A stretch of DNA of 64,000 bases, taken from contig CM035232.1 of the NCBI GenBank assembly GCA_020226215.1, positions 65,568,184-65,632,183 of the forward strand, read 5' to 3'. This document shows, in pieces, positions 48,870-59,900 of the stretch. The position numbers and the translations under genes are program-made. Position 1 is the first letter of the stretch. Each line of letters begins with the position of its first letter. A model generated the notes under the pieces. The model was not told the DNA's origin. It saw nothing but the letters and a program-made list of their open reading frames with translations, and ran no database searches. The stretch is from Sindora glabra. Its lineage: Eukaryota; Streptophyta; Magnoliopsida; Fabales; Fabaceae.

Positions 48870-49130
48870 TCATTTTAGCTCCAGCCTAGTGTGCTCCACA
48901 AATACCCTCATGCACTTCAATCATGGATACGATAGCCTTATTTTCTTATAGACACTTTAGCAGCTAGCTTTTAAAACCTTTCCTGTACAATTCACCATCC
49001 AAGAGCACAAGATTTAGAGCTTTAACTTGAAGTAATCAACCAATACTTTCTAATAAGTTCCCCAAGTAATTAATCAAAGGTGTTCTCCAATCAATCTACA
49101 CATCTCTAACCTTAGTCCATAATAACTCTC
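48870..49130 (-). pseudogene. Integrase N-terminal (zinc) region of element D
   Basis: The minus-strand reading gives DWRTPLINYLGNLLE, LVLLDGELYRKGF, LLKCL and then VHEGICGAHWAGAKMK. This matches the LY-x-RG, LL-x-CL, VHEG-x-CGAH-x-G block of Gypsy integrase, where the histidines belong to the HHCC zinc site. Stops interrupt it and the catalytic core is missing. Confidence 0.75.
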
Positions 49131-49830
49131 ATGTTCCTATTGGTTCCAAATATAAACTATGTGTAATAATCTTAGCTAACACAACTCAATTAATTTTGTA
49201 GCCTGAAGCAATTTAGGCTAGCACCTTAACTTTTTCATTCTTTATTCTAAGGACATGCCCAACAACTACATCATTGAACTTAAACAACAATCTAGTAGCC
49301 ATGACTAAATACCTAGCCATGTTAAGACTAAAGCATTTATATTCTTTAGAAATTTGTTTAACAATTAATTATGAGTCATTGTAAATTTTAACTCCGCATG
49401 CCCCCATTGTAAATTTTAACTTTGCATGCCCTTTGTTACAATAACAACTCTTAGTTGATAATGAGTGCCGCATATTCTAATTCATTACTCCAACATTTCC
49501 ACTCCAAGTTAAACCAAAACTCAACTAGCTTCCCTTGCAACATTTCATGGCATTATAATTAGCAAACTAAGGCTAGCACCACATTTCATGACAAGAGCTA
49601 TCAAAATATAATTTCCAATTAGTATCAAGAAAATCTATTAGTCGTGCTCTATGATCTACCACTAAGTCAACCATCACCTGGCCTTTAAAAACTTTTAATC
49701 GATAATATTGTATCATGAATTTGGTCAGGCTTAGCACCAATGTCCTACTCAGCCATGAATTAAAGGACATGATAACATATATATAAGAATGTAAATCTTT
49801 GCTAACAATTGCACAATAATGGATAATAAA
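49131..49830 (-). pseudogene. RNase H region of element D
   Basis: The open stretch 49573-49770 reads LSLTKFMIQYYRLKVFKGQV then MVDLVVDH, and WKLYFDSSCHEMW. This matches the connection-to-RNase H transition of plant Gypsy elements (KGQ-x-x-ADFL, then W-x-L-x-x-DG-S-x); the first catalytic Asp is in YFD. The remainder of the domain, to about 49200, is degraded. Confidence 0.75.
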
Positions 49831-50149
49831 TAGTATTTAAGTTTCATGCAAAAAGAATATAAAGGCATAATCTTTCATCGCCAAATATTTTTGTTTAATT
49901 AAATTCAACATCCTCAAGACATAATAAATAGGGATTTCCTTACCTTCATCATTTTCTTAAACTAGAAAGCATCCTATCACATCAATAGAAGTAGAGACAA
50001 ACAACTTAAAGAGGTCAGCCAAGGAAAGGGTAAAATATCATAAGTGGATTATCCAAATACTTCTCTGTATCTTCAAATGCAACTTGATATTCATATCTCT
50101 AATCAAATTGCTTGGTCTCTTTTAACTTCAACGAATGTGAGAATGCCCT

Positions 50150-51060
50150 AGTTCGATTGGACAAATTTGTTATGAATCTCCTCAAAAAGTTCGTTTTCCT
50201 AAGGAAATATTATAACTTTTTCTTGTTAGTTGGCTTTAAGGATTCCAATATGGCTTTAGTTTTGTTTTTGTCCACTTTAATGCCTTTTTGATATACTAAA
50301 AAGCCTAAGAAGTTTCCAGGAGAAATCCTAAATACAGACTTCAATGGATTCATTTTTAAATTATCACGGCACATTTAGTCAAAAGCTTCTCTCAAGTTCT
50401 TTTAAATATTGCATATAGGAAAGTCCTTTTATGACAATGTCATCAAGGTATACCTCCATTAACCTACTGATCATATTATGGAAGACTACATTCATTGCTC
50501 ATTGATAAATGGCTCTATCATTTTTTAAGCCAAATACTATAATCGACCACTTATAAGCTCAAATTGCCCTTGGATATCAAATATGTCTAGTTGTAACCCA
50601 CATTTCCATCCATCAAGCTAACCACTACATGGCCCACATTTGCATCTATCAATATATCGACAAGTAGCATTAGATATCAGCTTTTAGCATAGCATTGTTC
50701 AGATATCTAAAATCTATGCACACTCGCAACTTGTTTTCTTCTTTATGATTGGCACCACATTGGAAAGCCACTTGACATACCATATTGTCTTTATGAATTT
50801 AGCTTTTAACAATCTTTTAATCTCCACTTTAATCTTCGACATAATTTTCAATGTGAAACGTCAAGAGATTGCTTGTGGTTAAAATTCATTTTTAATGGAA
50901 ACTTATGCTTTACCAAATTTCAACTCAACCCTAGTATTTCATCAGAATTCTAGGTAAAGTAGCCTTTGTACTCCTATTATATCTCTTTTTATATCTTTCG
51001 ATTTCTGTTAATAAATATTAACCTTGGGTCTTCATCCGTCCCCATATTGACACCTTGTAA
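50150..51060 (-). pseudogene. Reverse transcriptase of element D
   Basis: Ty3/Gypsy RT. The catalytic block is LMEVYLDDIVIKG (plus about 50429-50458), preceded by IVFGLKNDRAIYQ and AMNVVFHNMISR (the PFGL-x-NA-x-x-x-Y-Q and F-x-D-M-I box). YLDD is intact here, but many stops surround it. The finger/palm start near 50700-50950 is recognisable only in fragments. Confidence 0.85.
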
Positions 51061-51389
51061 AAATGTCTAGAACCTCCACTTTTTTGGTATTTTCTTTGGG
51101 CGAGTCATGAAATCCAAGTGGGCTATCATTACATACACAATTAAGGACTTTGTACAAGGTCTGCTCAACAATATAAGCTAATATCTAAACAAGTTTTTAA
51201 GACTTATTCATTAACATTACAATTCAATCCTTCTATTTCAACCTTTAGGATAATCTTGCAACCAGATGCATCTAGAATACACATCTCTACAGTTGATAGG
51301 TCAACATATTAGCCCATGTGTAGCAACTATACATTTGGGTTGTAGACCTTAAACTTTGCATGAGATTGTTATGTGTAGCAAGGGCTGTC

Positions 51390-51870
51390 ATCAACTCTAA
51401 GTCATTCTCTTTCCAAATTAACATTTCGTGGTGTAACATCAAAGGTACTAACCCCACAACATGGATCCAATCTCAATCAAGTAATAGATTATAATCGGCT
51501 TTCGAAGGCATAACTAAGAACAAATCGGTTTAATTATTGACCCTACTTTAAGTTCGACTAATACCATCCCTTTTAAATTTGAAAACTTTCTTTTGAAGTT
51601 TGTCACAACAATATGGGATGATATTATACATTTCAACAACTTCTCCATTTTAACAAAAATGGATTTAGGCATCAAGCTAATTGCTTTTCCTCCATCAATA
51701 AATACTCAATTCACAAGTTGACCATTTATGTCAACCTTTACATGCAAAGGCTTTAGATGGAATCTTATTTGTTCAAATAGCTTCCCTAACTCAATAACCA
51801 CATCTTTATTGAACTCCACTATAGCAATAAAGGTTTGATCATCGAAGTCTACCTTAAATTTTCATGTCTC
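51390..51870 (-). pseudogene. Aspartic protease of element D
   Basis: Minus-strand reading gives VNGQLVN-like text, an IDGGKAISLMPKSIFVKM active-site block (DGG in place of DTG, about 51682-51700), GMVLVELKVGS, TDLFLVMPSKADYNLLL, and WIHVVGLVPLMLH. The sequence matches the retropepsin of this Gypsy group, where DGG is common. Stop codons at and after LLL. Confidence 0.75.
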
Positions 51871-52687
51871 AACCATCACGAATGATGGGCATAATATTCT
51901 TGCCACATTTACATCTAAGTCCATTTTCTATCCTTATGTTTTGAGCTACTACATGATGGACTGCTTTTCTTCCACTTGTTTGGCACCACTAACTCTCAAT
52001 CCAAAAAGAATTTGGCAGCAATCCCTTTCCCACCTCTTATACAAAGCCTACCATTGCATTTTTCTTTTATAAGTCCTCATTAGTGAAGACCTGTCGTAAC
52101 AAGAATCATACCTCCAACTTCTCTCTCTAGAATTAGACCTCTAGGTTTGCTTACCCTTGTCTCATGGTTCATTATTAATCCATTTGTCATTGGGATGTTC
52201 TCCTCTTAGCTTCCTTGTGCCGATATGGATTGTAGCTTCCTTCTTAGGTAATGATAATCCAACCTCTTAAAGACAAACTTATCCTTCTTTCTTTTTTGGT
52301 CTTTCTCAAATTTCTCGACCTTGTTTTATTCATTTTTTCTTTCATTCACTGATTTTTAAACCCCAAGATCAATCCGATCTTTCGATTGTCTCCCATGCAT
52401 TACCACTCTTAGTTTGTCATAATACTTCCAACAACAAGAGCACGTCTTCAATATGCCTCCCTCACATTGTATTCACTTGATAAACTTTGAATTCAACTCC
52501 CATTCCAATAGACATGCTTCTAGAAAGAATAGTACATTCAAGGAATCATCATATTTATAATAAGTCACAACATGTCAAATAAATCAAACTCATTTAACAA
52601 CTTGACATAGTTTAACCCTATAAGGAAAGGGTTTTTGTTAATCAACATTTCTTTCTCCTTTCCGTTGTCAACAAATTTCAACCTTTC
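51871..52687 (-). other. gag-protease linker of element D
   Basis: No conserved motif; low-complexity T/C-rich plus strand. It corresponds to the variable spacer between gag zinc finger and protease. Confidence 0.4.
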
Positions 52688-53640
52688 CTATTTGATTATC
52701 TTTTTAATTGTTTCCTTTAAACAAACACAATTATTAGTTATATGACCAAACATATTGTGATACTTGCAATATTTTCTATCTTTTACTTCATCTTTTGACA
52801 AAATTTGTTTGTTCTTTAATAAAAGGTCAAATATTTGATCAGCCTTGTTAATATCGAAGGAATAAAACTTTTTGCTCATATAATCCATACTATCTTCTAT
52901 TAGCATGTTTTAATAAAGAACATATATATAAAGGGACAAGCTTAAGCTCGACCAAATGGATCTCACTATTGCACTCATTATCAGATTCCTTTTTGATAAA
53001 TGCTACTTTTTTCTTCCCTAAAGTGCAATTGTCTCAACTTTTGATCTTTTTCTTATTGTAACTTTTCAGTTTACCTAACCTTTTTGGCTAATTGATCCGT
53101 ACCAACTATATTTTAGTTGACTAACTTCTTTTGGATGACATAATCAAAACCTATCGCACCAATTTTTACTATTCCATTCTTGTTAACTTGAATGAAGCAT
53201 CAGCACCTTACTTGTTGAATCCTAAATAGGTAATCATTAGCTAACTCAATTAGACTCTTCTTTAGATTAATCAATTCAACCAAAATTACCTTCATTTTGC
53301 CCTTATAAAATTGTTCACGGAACATCCTTTCCATTTAAACTTGTGATGGGCTTGAATACCACGAAAACAACATTTTAGTTAGTGACAAAGGAAAATATCT
53401 CTCTTTAAAGAACTCATTCCTAGCCAACTTTCTACACTCAACTGTGAATCTAACAATATGTTCAATAGTCAACTAATTGTATTCCTTCAGGAAAGTGGTA
53501 AATTTTGACGTTTTAAACTTCCGAGGTAACTTGAGCTAATGTATCCAATTTGGAAGGGCTCCTCGATAGTTTGTATATACACTCTATCCTCCCAATTGGT
53601 TGAGTAACCATTCAACCAAGATTTGTAAATTCTCTTAGCC
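52688..53640 (-). pseudogene. gag of element D
   Basis: From right to left on the minus strand: FTTFLKEYN, TIEHIVRFTVECRKLARNEF, RYFPLSLTKMLFSWY, ERMFREQFYKGKMKVILVEL, SLIELANDYLFRIQ, and RKKLVN; then the open stretch 52688-52906 with SFDINKADQIFDLLLKNKQI, followed by KYCKYHNMFGHITNNCVCLK (C-x3-H-x4-H-x4-C-like). This is the plant Gypsy capsid plus the 'KYCKWHNSxxHxTNxC' tail. Stops and frameshifts are present. Confidence 0.85.
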
Positions 53641-54620
53641 ATGCCCTTATAGGTTTTGTTAACCTTAGCCTAGCTAGTTTGCCTGACCTTAACCCTGCAA
53701 GTTCTGATTTAGCTAGTGTTCAGCTATCCTTTTATTCACTCAAAATCCATGATCTCAATCTCCCTTATTACAAAGCCCACAATGAGCTACTTTTCTCATT
53801 TGCTTGTCTCTCCCTAATATTCTTATTTGACCAATTCAATTAGCCTCAAAATACTCAGAATCTAAAGATCCTATCTGAGTTTGCTCCTTGTCTGAAAGTT
53901 GCCCTTGCTTTTAGTGGCAACCCAAATATTGTGACATTCTTCCTAATGTTTAGGTCACTCAATTTTAGCTAGTGATAGTCTTTTTGAGTACTAGTCTTAG
54001 GATAGTCTCCATTTGTTGTAATAGCATGTTAACCATATTATGGTCACTTTCATCCATATGCCATCTTAATATCTGCAAAGTTTGTGATGTCATCACACAA
54101 CTTCTATTATCACTTGACTTTCCTATCTGCAAATTCGCTTTGTTAGCCTAATAATTGCAACCATTGAATGCAATCACTCTAATGTTCTCATCAATTATTA
54201 GCATATTATAAGGCATTCCATGGGGTAAACCCGTAAGCCTCCCAACATTGTTCTTTTGACTATTGTTCAATCTTATTACACTCTTTGCTATTTTAACCAC
54301 CTTGCTTGTAATGATTTCAACAATAATTCTTCTTATTGGCACCCTGGCTGTGGTTCAAATGGTTTGGACCAAAGTAACTTTGTTCAATGCTCTAATTGGG
54401 GTCCATATTTTTAGCATTCTTGATTATTATCTCTAACTATTGATTGTCATTGACATCTTCTATATATCCTTCCTAATATAGTAGATTATCTCAAAGAGGA
54501 CCAAAACTAAAAGGATACGTTCCAAAAGGATGTGAACTTGTCAGATGTGTAGTCATATTCTGTAATTGTATGGTCTTAACATTCCTTAATTGCATAAAAT
54601 GCTCAATAATAATTACCACG
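53641..54620 (-). other. 5' leader/gag N-terminal region of element D
   Basis: Between the primer site and recognisable gag. It contains a 64-codon open frame (54148-54342) without known motif. Likely leader and the poorly conserved gag N-terminus. Confidence 0.4.
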
Positions 54621-54637
54621 TCCCGTCAGGTGTGCCA
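54621..54637 (-). other. Primer-binding site of element D
   Basis: The minus strand reads TGGCACACCTGACGGGA, four bases inside the LTR. It resembles the TGGCACGCCCGGTGGGA site found in many plant Gypsy elements; I do not assign the tRNA. Confidence 0.7.
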
Positions 54638-54640
54638 ATT

Positions 54641-55332
54641 TGTCTATCCTCAAATGAAATTTTATAGCAAACTAAATATATAAATTCTATTCAAGATTAT
54701 AGGCAAGATTGAGGGACATAGTTTGCTAGTTGGGGCACTAAAATGCATATTTTGGAACATTAAAAGAACGAATACTCATAACAATAGACAAAATGTACAA
54801 TAATGCAATCATAAATATGATACAAAAAATTTGCACAAAGAAAATAAGCGGTGAGTAACTCAAGTCACCTACTCAAATCTCCAGCACTTCAACAAACTCT
54901 CTTATAAACAAGAGTGCATCAATTGGATTGGAAACCCTCACAATCTTCATCTGCTTATTGCATGTATGAAATTGAAGATGATACTTTTTAGAATTACTCT
55001 TAAAGAGATAGCAATGATAGCTACAAAGTTAAAATGGATAACAAAGTGCTAGAATGCAAGATACATACAAAAGTGTATTCTAGAATTGATTTGGCAAAAA
55101 CTAATCTATTATCTATTGTACTTCAGATATTTATAAATGCTTGTAGGTGGTAGAGGATGAATGCTACTTTCTAGGGAATATAAACCCACTAACAAGTAAC
55201 CATCACATAATGAAATCATGATTCCAACTGTCAAATATACACGATCCCCATTTCTTGGAATGTTCTGCTACATCCTAGACTGGCCTTGTTGGCTTTCTTA
55301 AATCATTGGTATTCAACAAATTACGTGTGACA
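54641..55332 (-). repeat. 5' LTR of Gypsy element D (candidate)
   Basis: It starts on the plus strand at TGTCTATCC beside the primer site. The proposed far end is TACGTGTGACA, giving terminal TGTC...GACA symmetry and a 692-bp LTR. Without a second copy the right edge is inferred. Confidence 0.5.
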
Positions 55333-56902
55333 ACTATATTTGTGAAATTTTTGGAGAAGAGATCGGGTTAAATGACCTCTATACTTTCTTATGTAGCTAC
55401 CACCGAACACCAGAGCCCGTTTACCTTATTTTTGTTGATTCATACTTGTATAGAGGCATATTGTATTTTGGAAAATAAAAAGTGCACTCAATTAATTTTT
55501 CCTTGTAATATACAAAACCATCTTTTTAGAAAAACATTTGACCTTTCAGAAATTCAGAAAAATTACATTGACCCCGTATTTAATTTCAAAACCTATTCAA
55601 TCTCCTCCAACTTAAAAAGACACTTCACTTGAAGTCTTCATTAATTCATTTTATTTTAGCTATTTGAGTTGGCGAAAATTCTTTGTTGACCATGAAATGC
55701 ACGTAATACTTCCGTTATTTGATGTGATATTTCTGTCATTTCAATTTATCTGAGGCCATGTACAATATCTATCAGTTACTACACTGGTTGTAACATTTTT
55801 TATTTTGCAAAAATTGCATGGAAAGAACGTTCAATCTCAAAATTCTTTTATGTTGAAAACGTGAAATGATGGGAAAAAAACTTAAGTTAAATCCATAAAC
55901 CTCAACAAATGTCAAAGTAATTTTTTTAAAAAAAAATTCTAATTGTTAAAAAATTTTAAAATATTGATGATATAAATTTTTTTTAAGGCAAGAGTAATAA
56001 ACTTCTAGATATGCAAGAACCTGAAAGGAAGGCAACACTTCTCTTGAAGGATTATCAAATGTTACTTGAACTGAATTCATATGGTAACTCCAAAAAATGA
56101 ACTCATTACCTCAACCATCTGAGTGGTTCTAATGTCATATCTAAATCCTATTCCATTCAATGGTGAGCACCTTAATACATATAGTTCCTTAAAAAAATCA
56201 AAAAAAAATTCTTTTTCCCTTTAATTCTTTTCCAACTGTTCCTCTGTCAGCGTTAACAAAATAATCTGAACATTTTTTAAGAAACACGTCACCGTGACAA
56301 GAACCTTCATTCATGAAGAATTCTCAACCCACCTCCTAAACTGGGCAATTATAGGCAAAAATAACCATAAATCAGCTTTGTAAGCAGTTCTTCAACCACA
56401 AAATGCTACAAATTTTGGTCATTTCACCCAAATTTCTCACTGAAGTGCTGGCATTGTAGTTGGTTTTGTACCCAATTATTAGGGAAAAAAAAGAGGAAAA
56501 AGGGTAAACTGGAGTGATAATCCATCTACCATTTACTGGCATCACGTGCATTTACTCTTTACTCAGACAGGCACGCCAGGTCTGGCATGGCGCTATAAAA
56601 ACTCACTAGCGATTACCAATCTATGAAATATAAGAATGCATTGATCAGTAACTTAAAGCTCAAATATGTAGCAAGCGCATGCATGCGCACACATGGGTAT
56701 TGAGTCATCCAAATAAAAACAAATAGCATTGCAATAATGATCGTAACCAATTAAAGTGCAAAATTTTGGGAAATTTACAGATTCCAACTGGCTTCCAATC
56801 ATTAAAATTTATGCATCCATGTGTCAATGAAATCTATAGCAACTTAAATAGTCAAGAAACAAACATATAGAGCCACTCACCACTTACCAACATGGAATGC
56901 TG
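55333..56902. other. Intergenic region and 3' flank of the hydrolase gene
   Basis: No recognisable gene. One plus-strand open frame (55372-55632, 86 codons) has no domain I know. The right part, about 56300-56902, is less AT-rich than the repeats to the left and must include the 3' UTR of the minus-strand gene. A clear polyadenylation signal could not be chosen among many AT-rich candidates. Confidence 0.5.
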
Positions 56903-59900
56903 TCACACTGGTAACGTCTGCAGTCTCAAGTGTTTGTACTTTTGCTCAGTATTGAATCTTCGAGCACTCTCTGTCAAACCTTCAGATAAAAGGACCTTCA
57001 ATGCATCAACCCCCTCTTGCAAAGCAGCATCAATCTGTCCAACAGAAGGAAAAACACTAAACTTAGAAGAAGAAAACTTAATGCACTAAATCACTGTTGA
57101 TGTCCTCAACAAAATGATTTAGACATGCCTGGATAAAAAGGAGATGAAGCGAAACAAAAAAATAATAATAATAATAATAAAATAAACAAATTGAGTGAGA
57201 AATAAAAGTTCAAAGGCAAGCAAAACGAATACACACTACCGTAATATGGCATCTTTCATCTTATGCTTTAAATTCAACTTCCAAATACAATCGTAAATGT
57301 AACAAATAGCAAAGGTTCTCCCTTGTTTGGGATATCATGGGTTTGCCCAGCTACTTTGGATAGTTTCTTAACTACTAGATACTGTGTTTTTGGGAGCAAT
57401 AACGAAAACAGAGCTCTGAGATGTCACAAGACTTGCTGTATTATGATGCTTATGGCTATAATTTTTAAACAGCCATATGAGCCAGTGTTGGTGCGGAATA
57501 AGATTTTGTTTGTTACCTCACTTACACTTAAAACTCACGGTTTGTTTCAAGGGATAAATTTGACAGATTTGCAAAGGAATTAGAAGCCAATCTTGGATCA
57601 GTGATAGGATAGTTTCTTTTGTATCTTTTACCTTTTCTCCTTCTGTTTTGAGGACTTCTTGTCCTCTTTCTTTTGTATCTTTCTCCTTCATTAATTAAAT
57701 TTTTTTATCAAAATAAATAAATAAATGGCAAGAGTTTATAAGTATCCAATGAGCTTTAACAAGGAAATACAATATTTGGCCTTTCTCTTTAAGAAGGACA
57801 TGGGTTAAAAAAACATTCAGCAAGAACATAAAGTGGTATACTTCTTCATCAGGATAACAACTGATAGAGAAATTAAGGATATGGATTTTTGTATCAACTA
57901 TTTTAAACCTCAAAATGATTAATAAGATAAAGTTGATTTGACTAAGATAAGCCAAGCAACTATGTAGATTAGCACATTAAAACAAAGTTTAAAACTTACT
58001 CGTTGCCGAGCTGCCACATTAAATTTCTGAAGGAGGAATGCCTTAGGATCCATTTGCCCAGGAGGCCTCCCAATACCTAGCATCAAAACAGATTTTAAGT
58101 TATCATGATAGTAGTGATTTAAGGATTAGGGGAAATACAAATGATCAGCATCAAAATACCAACCAATTCTTAGCCGAGGAAATTCTCTATTACCACGAAA
58201 GTGATAGATCACACTCTTCAGCCTGGTTCAGTGAAAGAAAAAAATAAAAGCCATAATTACAAAAGTATCCCCAAAAAAGAAAAAGGAAAAAAGGAAAAGG
58301 TAAGCATCAAGGATAGCTCCTTACAACTCCATATTTAAAAGCTCACTTAAATCTCAATTCAAAAAAAACTAATAATAACCTTCATTTCGATCCTATTCCT
58401 ACCTAAATAACTTTCATTTGATCCCACCTTAGTAAATATTGTTAAGGAACTAAAACTGAGGTCAGAAGTAAAGAAAGGTAGAATGAACTACATTCGCTGG
58501 AACATCAAAGATTTACATTTATACATGTAAGCTTAGGGGTTTTGGCAAGAATAGTCAGTCTCGAGATGGCAAGATTTTATGGCAGTTTCATCCATGCTGT
58601 TCTCTGGGATATTTAAATGGAGTCTGTTGGAATTATTTTATAGGAAATTACTACAATGGATTCTAATTATTATGATTGATTCTATGTTACATTAGGGGTT
58701 TGGGTTTACTTGTCTTGCACCCAATGTTAAGGGTATTAAAATTTTTATATTTCTTAAGAGCTCTCTATAAATAGAGCATCAGGGTTAACTCTTTGATTGT
58801 ATTCAGAGAATATATCATTCAATAATATATTCAGAGTTTTCTCTAACCTTTCTACTTCTCCCTTTCAATCCCTAAACTCTTATTATCTTTCAACATGATA
58901 TCAAAGTGGTATCATCCATCTTGAGGCCATGTGGCTTACATCACTTTCAATTCAACACCCATCTCATAGTGCTGCATTTGTGCCTCTACTGTAGCTTATC
59001 CAACTATTCCTTCATATTTGGATAATCCTTTTGAGAGCTAGGTTGTAGAAAACCTTAGATTTTCACCTTTTCCCTGTGCCTTTGCCCTGTGCTGCCGCTG
59101 CTGCCCTCTCCAGTTGGACCTTTTCACAGCATCCATTCATCTCACCATCAGCACCATGTTAGGCAGCTCCTCACCAGCCATTCACTGAAATGCCGTCCAA
59201 TTCCAGCCACCAACATGCTGCCACAGCCACTGGCATTCTGTCACTTTCTAGCAGTGCCCCAATCTGCTGTCTCTAGCACACAAGTCCTCACCACTGGCAA
59301 CATTGTGATCATCTGCCTCCAATCTACCAAAACCCGCAGTTTCACTGCCATCAACCGCCACACACACCTCCACTTGCCCTCCCACTGGTTTGCTGTTTTT
59401 TGCTCAGATCTTTCTGAAACAGCCTCTTCCACCACATTTTTTGTCTCAACGTGAGCCCAGACCACTTCAGATGTCACTAACAACCAATTTTTCCGGTGCG
59501 GCCCCATGTGCCACCGCCAACTTCTGGGCTGTCTTCTCTTCCTGTTTTTCTTCTGTTTACTGTTGGTTTCTGGTTTTTGTTTCACTGTTTCATCAACTTC
59601 ATCCATTCCATCATGCGAAATCGCCAGTGCCCTCTTGCTGCATCCCTCCATTGCATCAGATCCTTTTGTTGCAACATTTCTCTTTTGCATTGATAATCAT
59701 TCTGGTAGTGTTTTGTGCTGATGTTCATTCCCACAGCACTTCTTTTTGCGCTGATAGTCGTTCTGGAAGTATTGTGCACCGATGTTTATTCCAGCAGCAT
59801 TTCTCTTTCATGCTAGTGGTCGTTCTGACAGTTTTGTGCACCAATGTTTACTCTAGCAACACTTCTACCATTGTTCTGGCAATACTTCTGCCTTGATGAT

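Larger units (their letters stand above)
48349..55332 (-). mobile_element. Decayed Ty3/Gypsy retrotransposon D
   Basis: Minus-strand Gypsy order from right to left: LTR (54641-55332), primer site, gag, protease, RT, RNase H and the start of integrase. The element stops at or before 48349, where element E begins. Since E has a target duplication, E inserted in or beside D. I did not find the rest of the integrase or the 3' LTR left of E at 38244, so D was probably truncated before or during the insertion. Every domain has stops or frameshifts. Confidence 0.75.

Noticed and set aside
55372..55632. 86-residue plus-strand ORF
   Set aside because: No recognisable motif and no splice or promoter context; kept only as part of the intergenic description.
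59241..59690. 149-residue minus-strand ORF and overlapping plus-strand ORFs in the intronic element
   Set aside because: Several frames are open because this part is GC-richer; no domain recognised and the sequence lies inside a retroelement within an intron.
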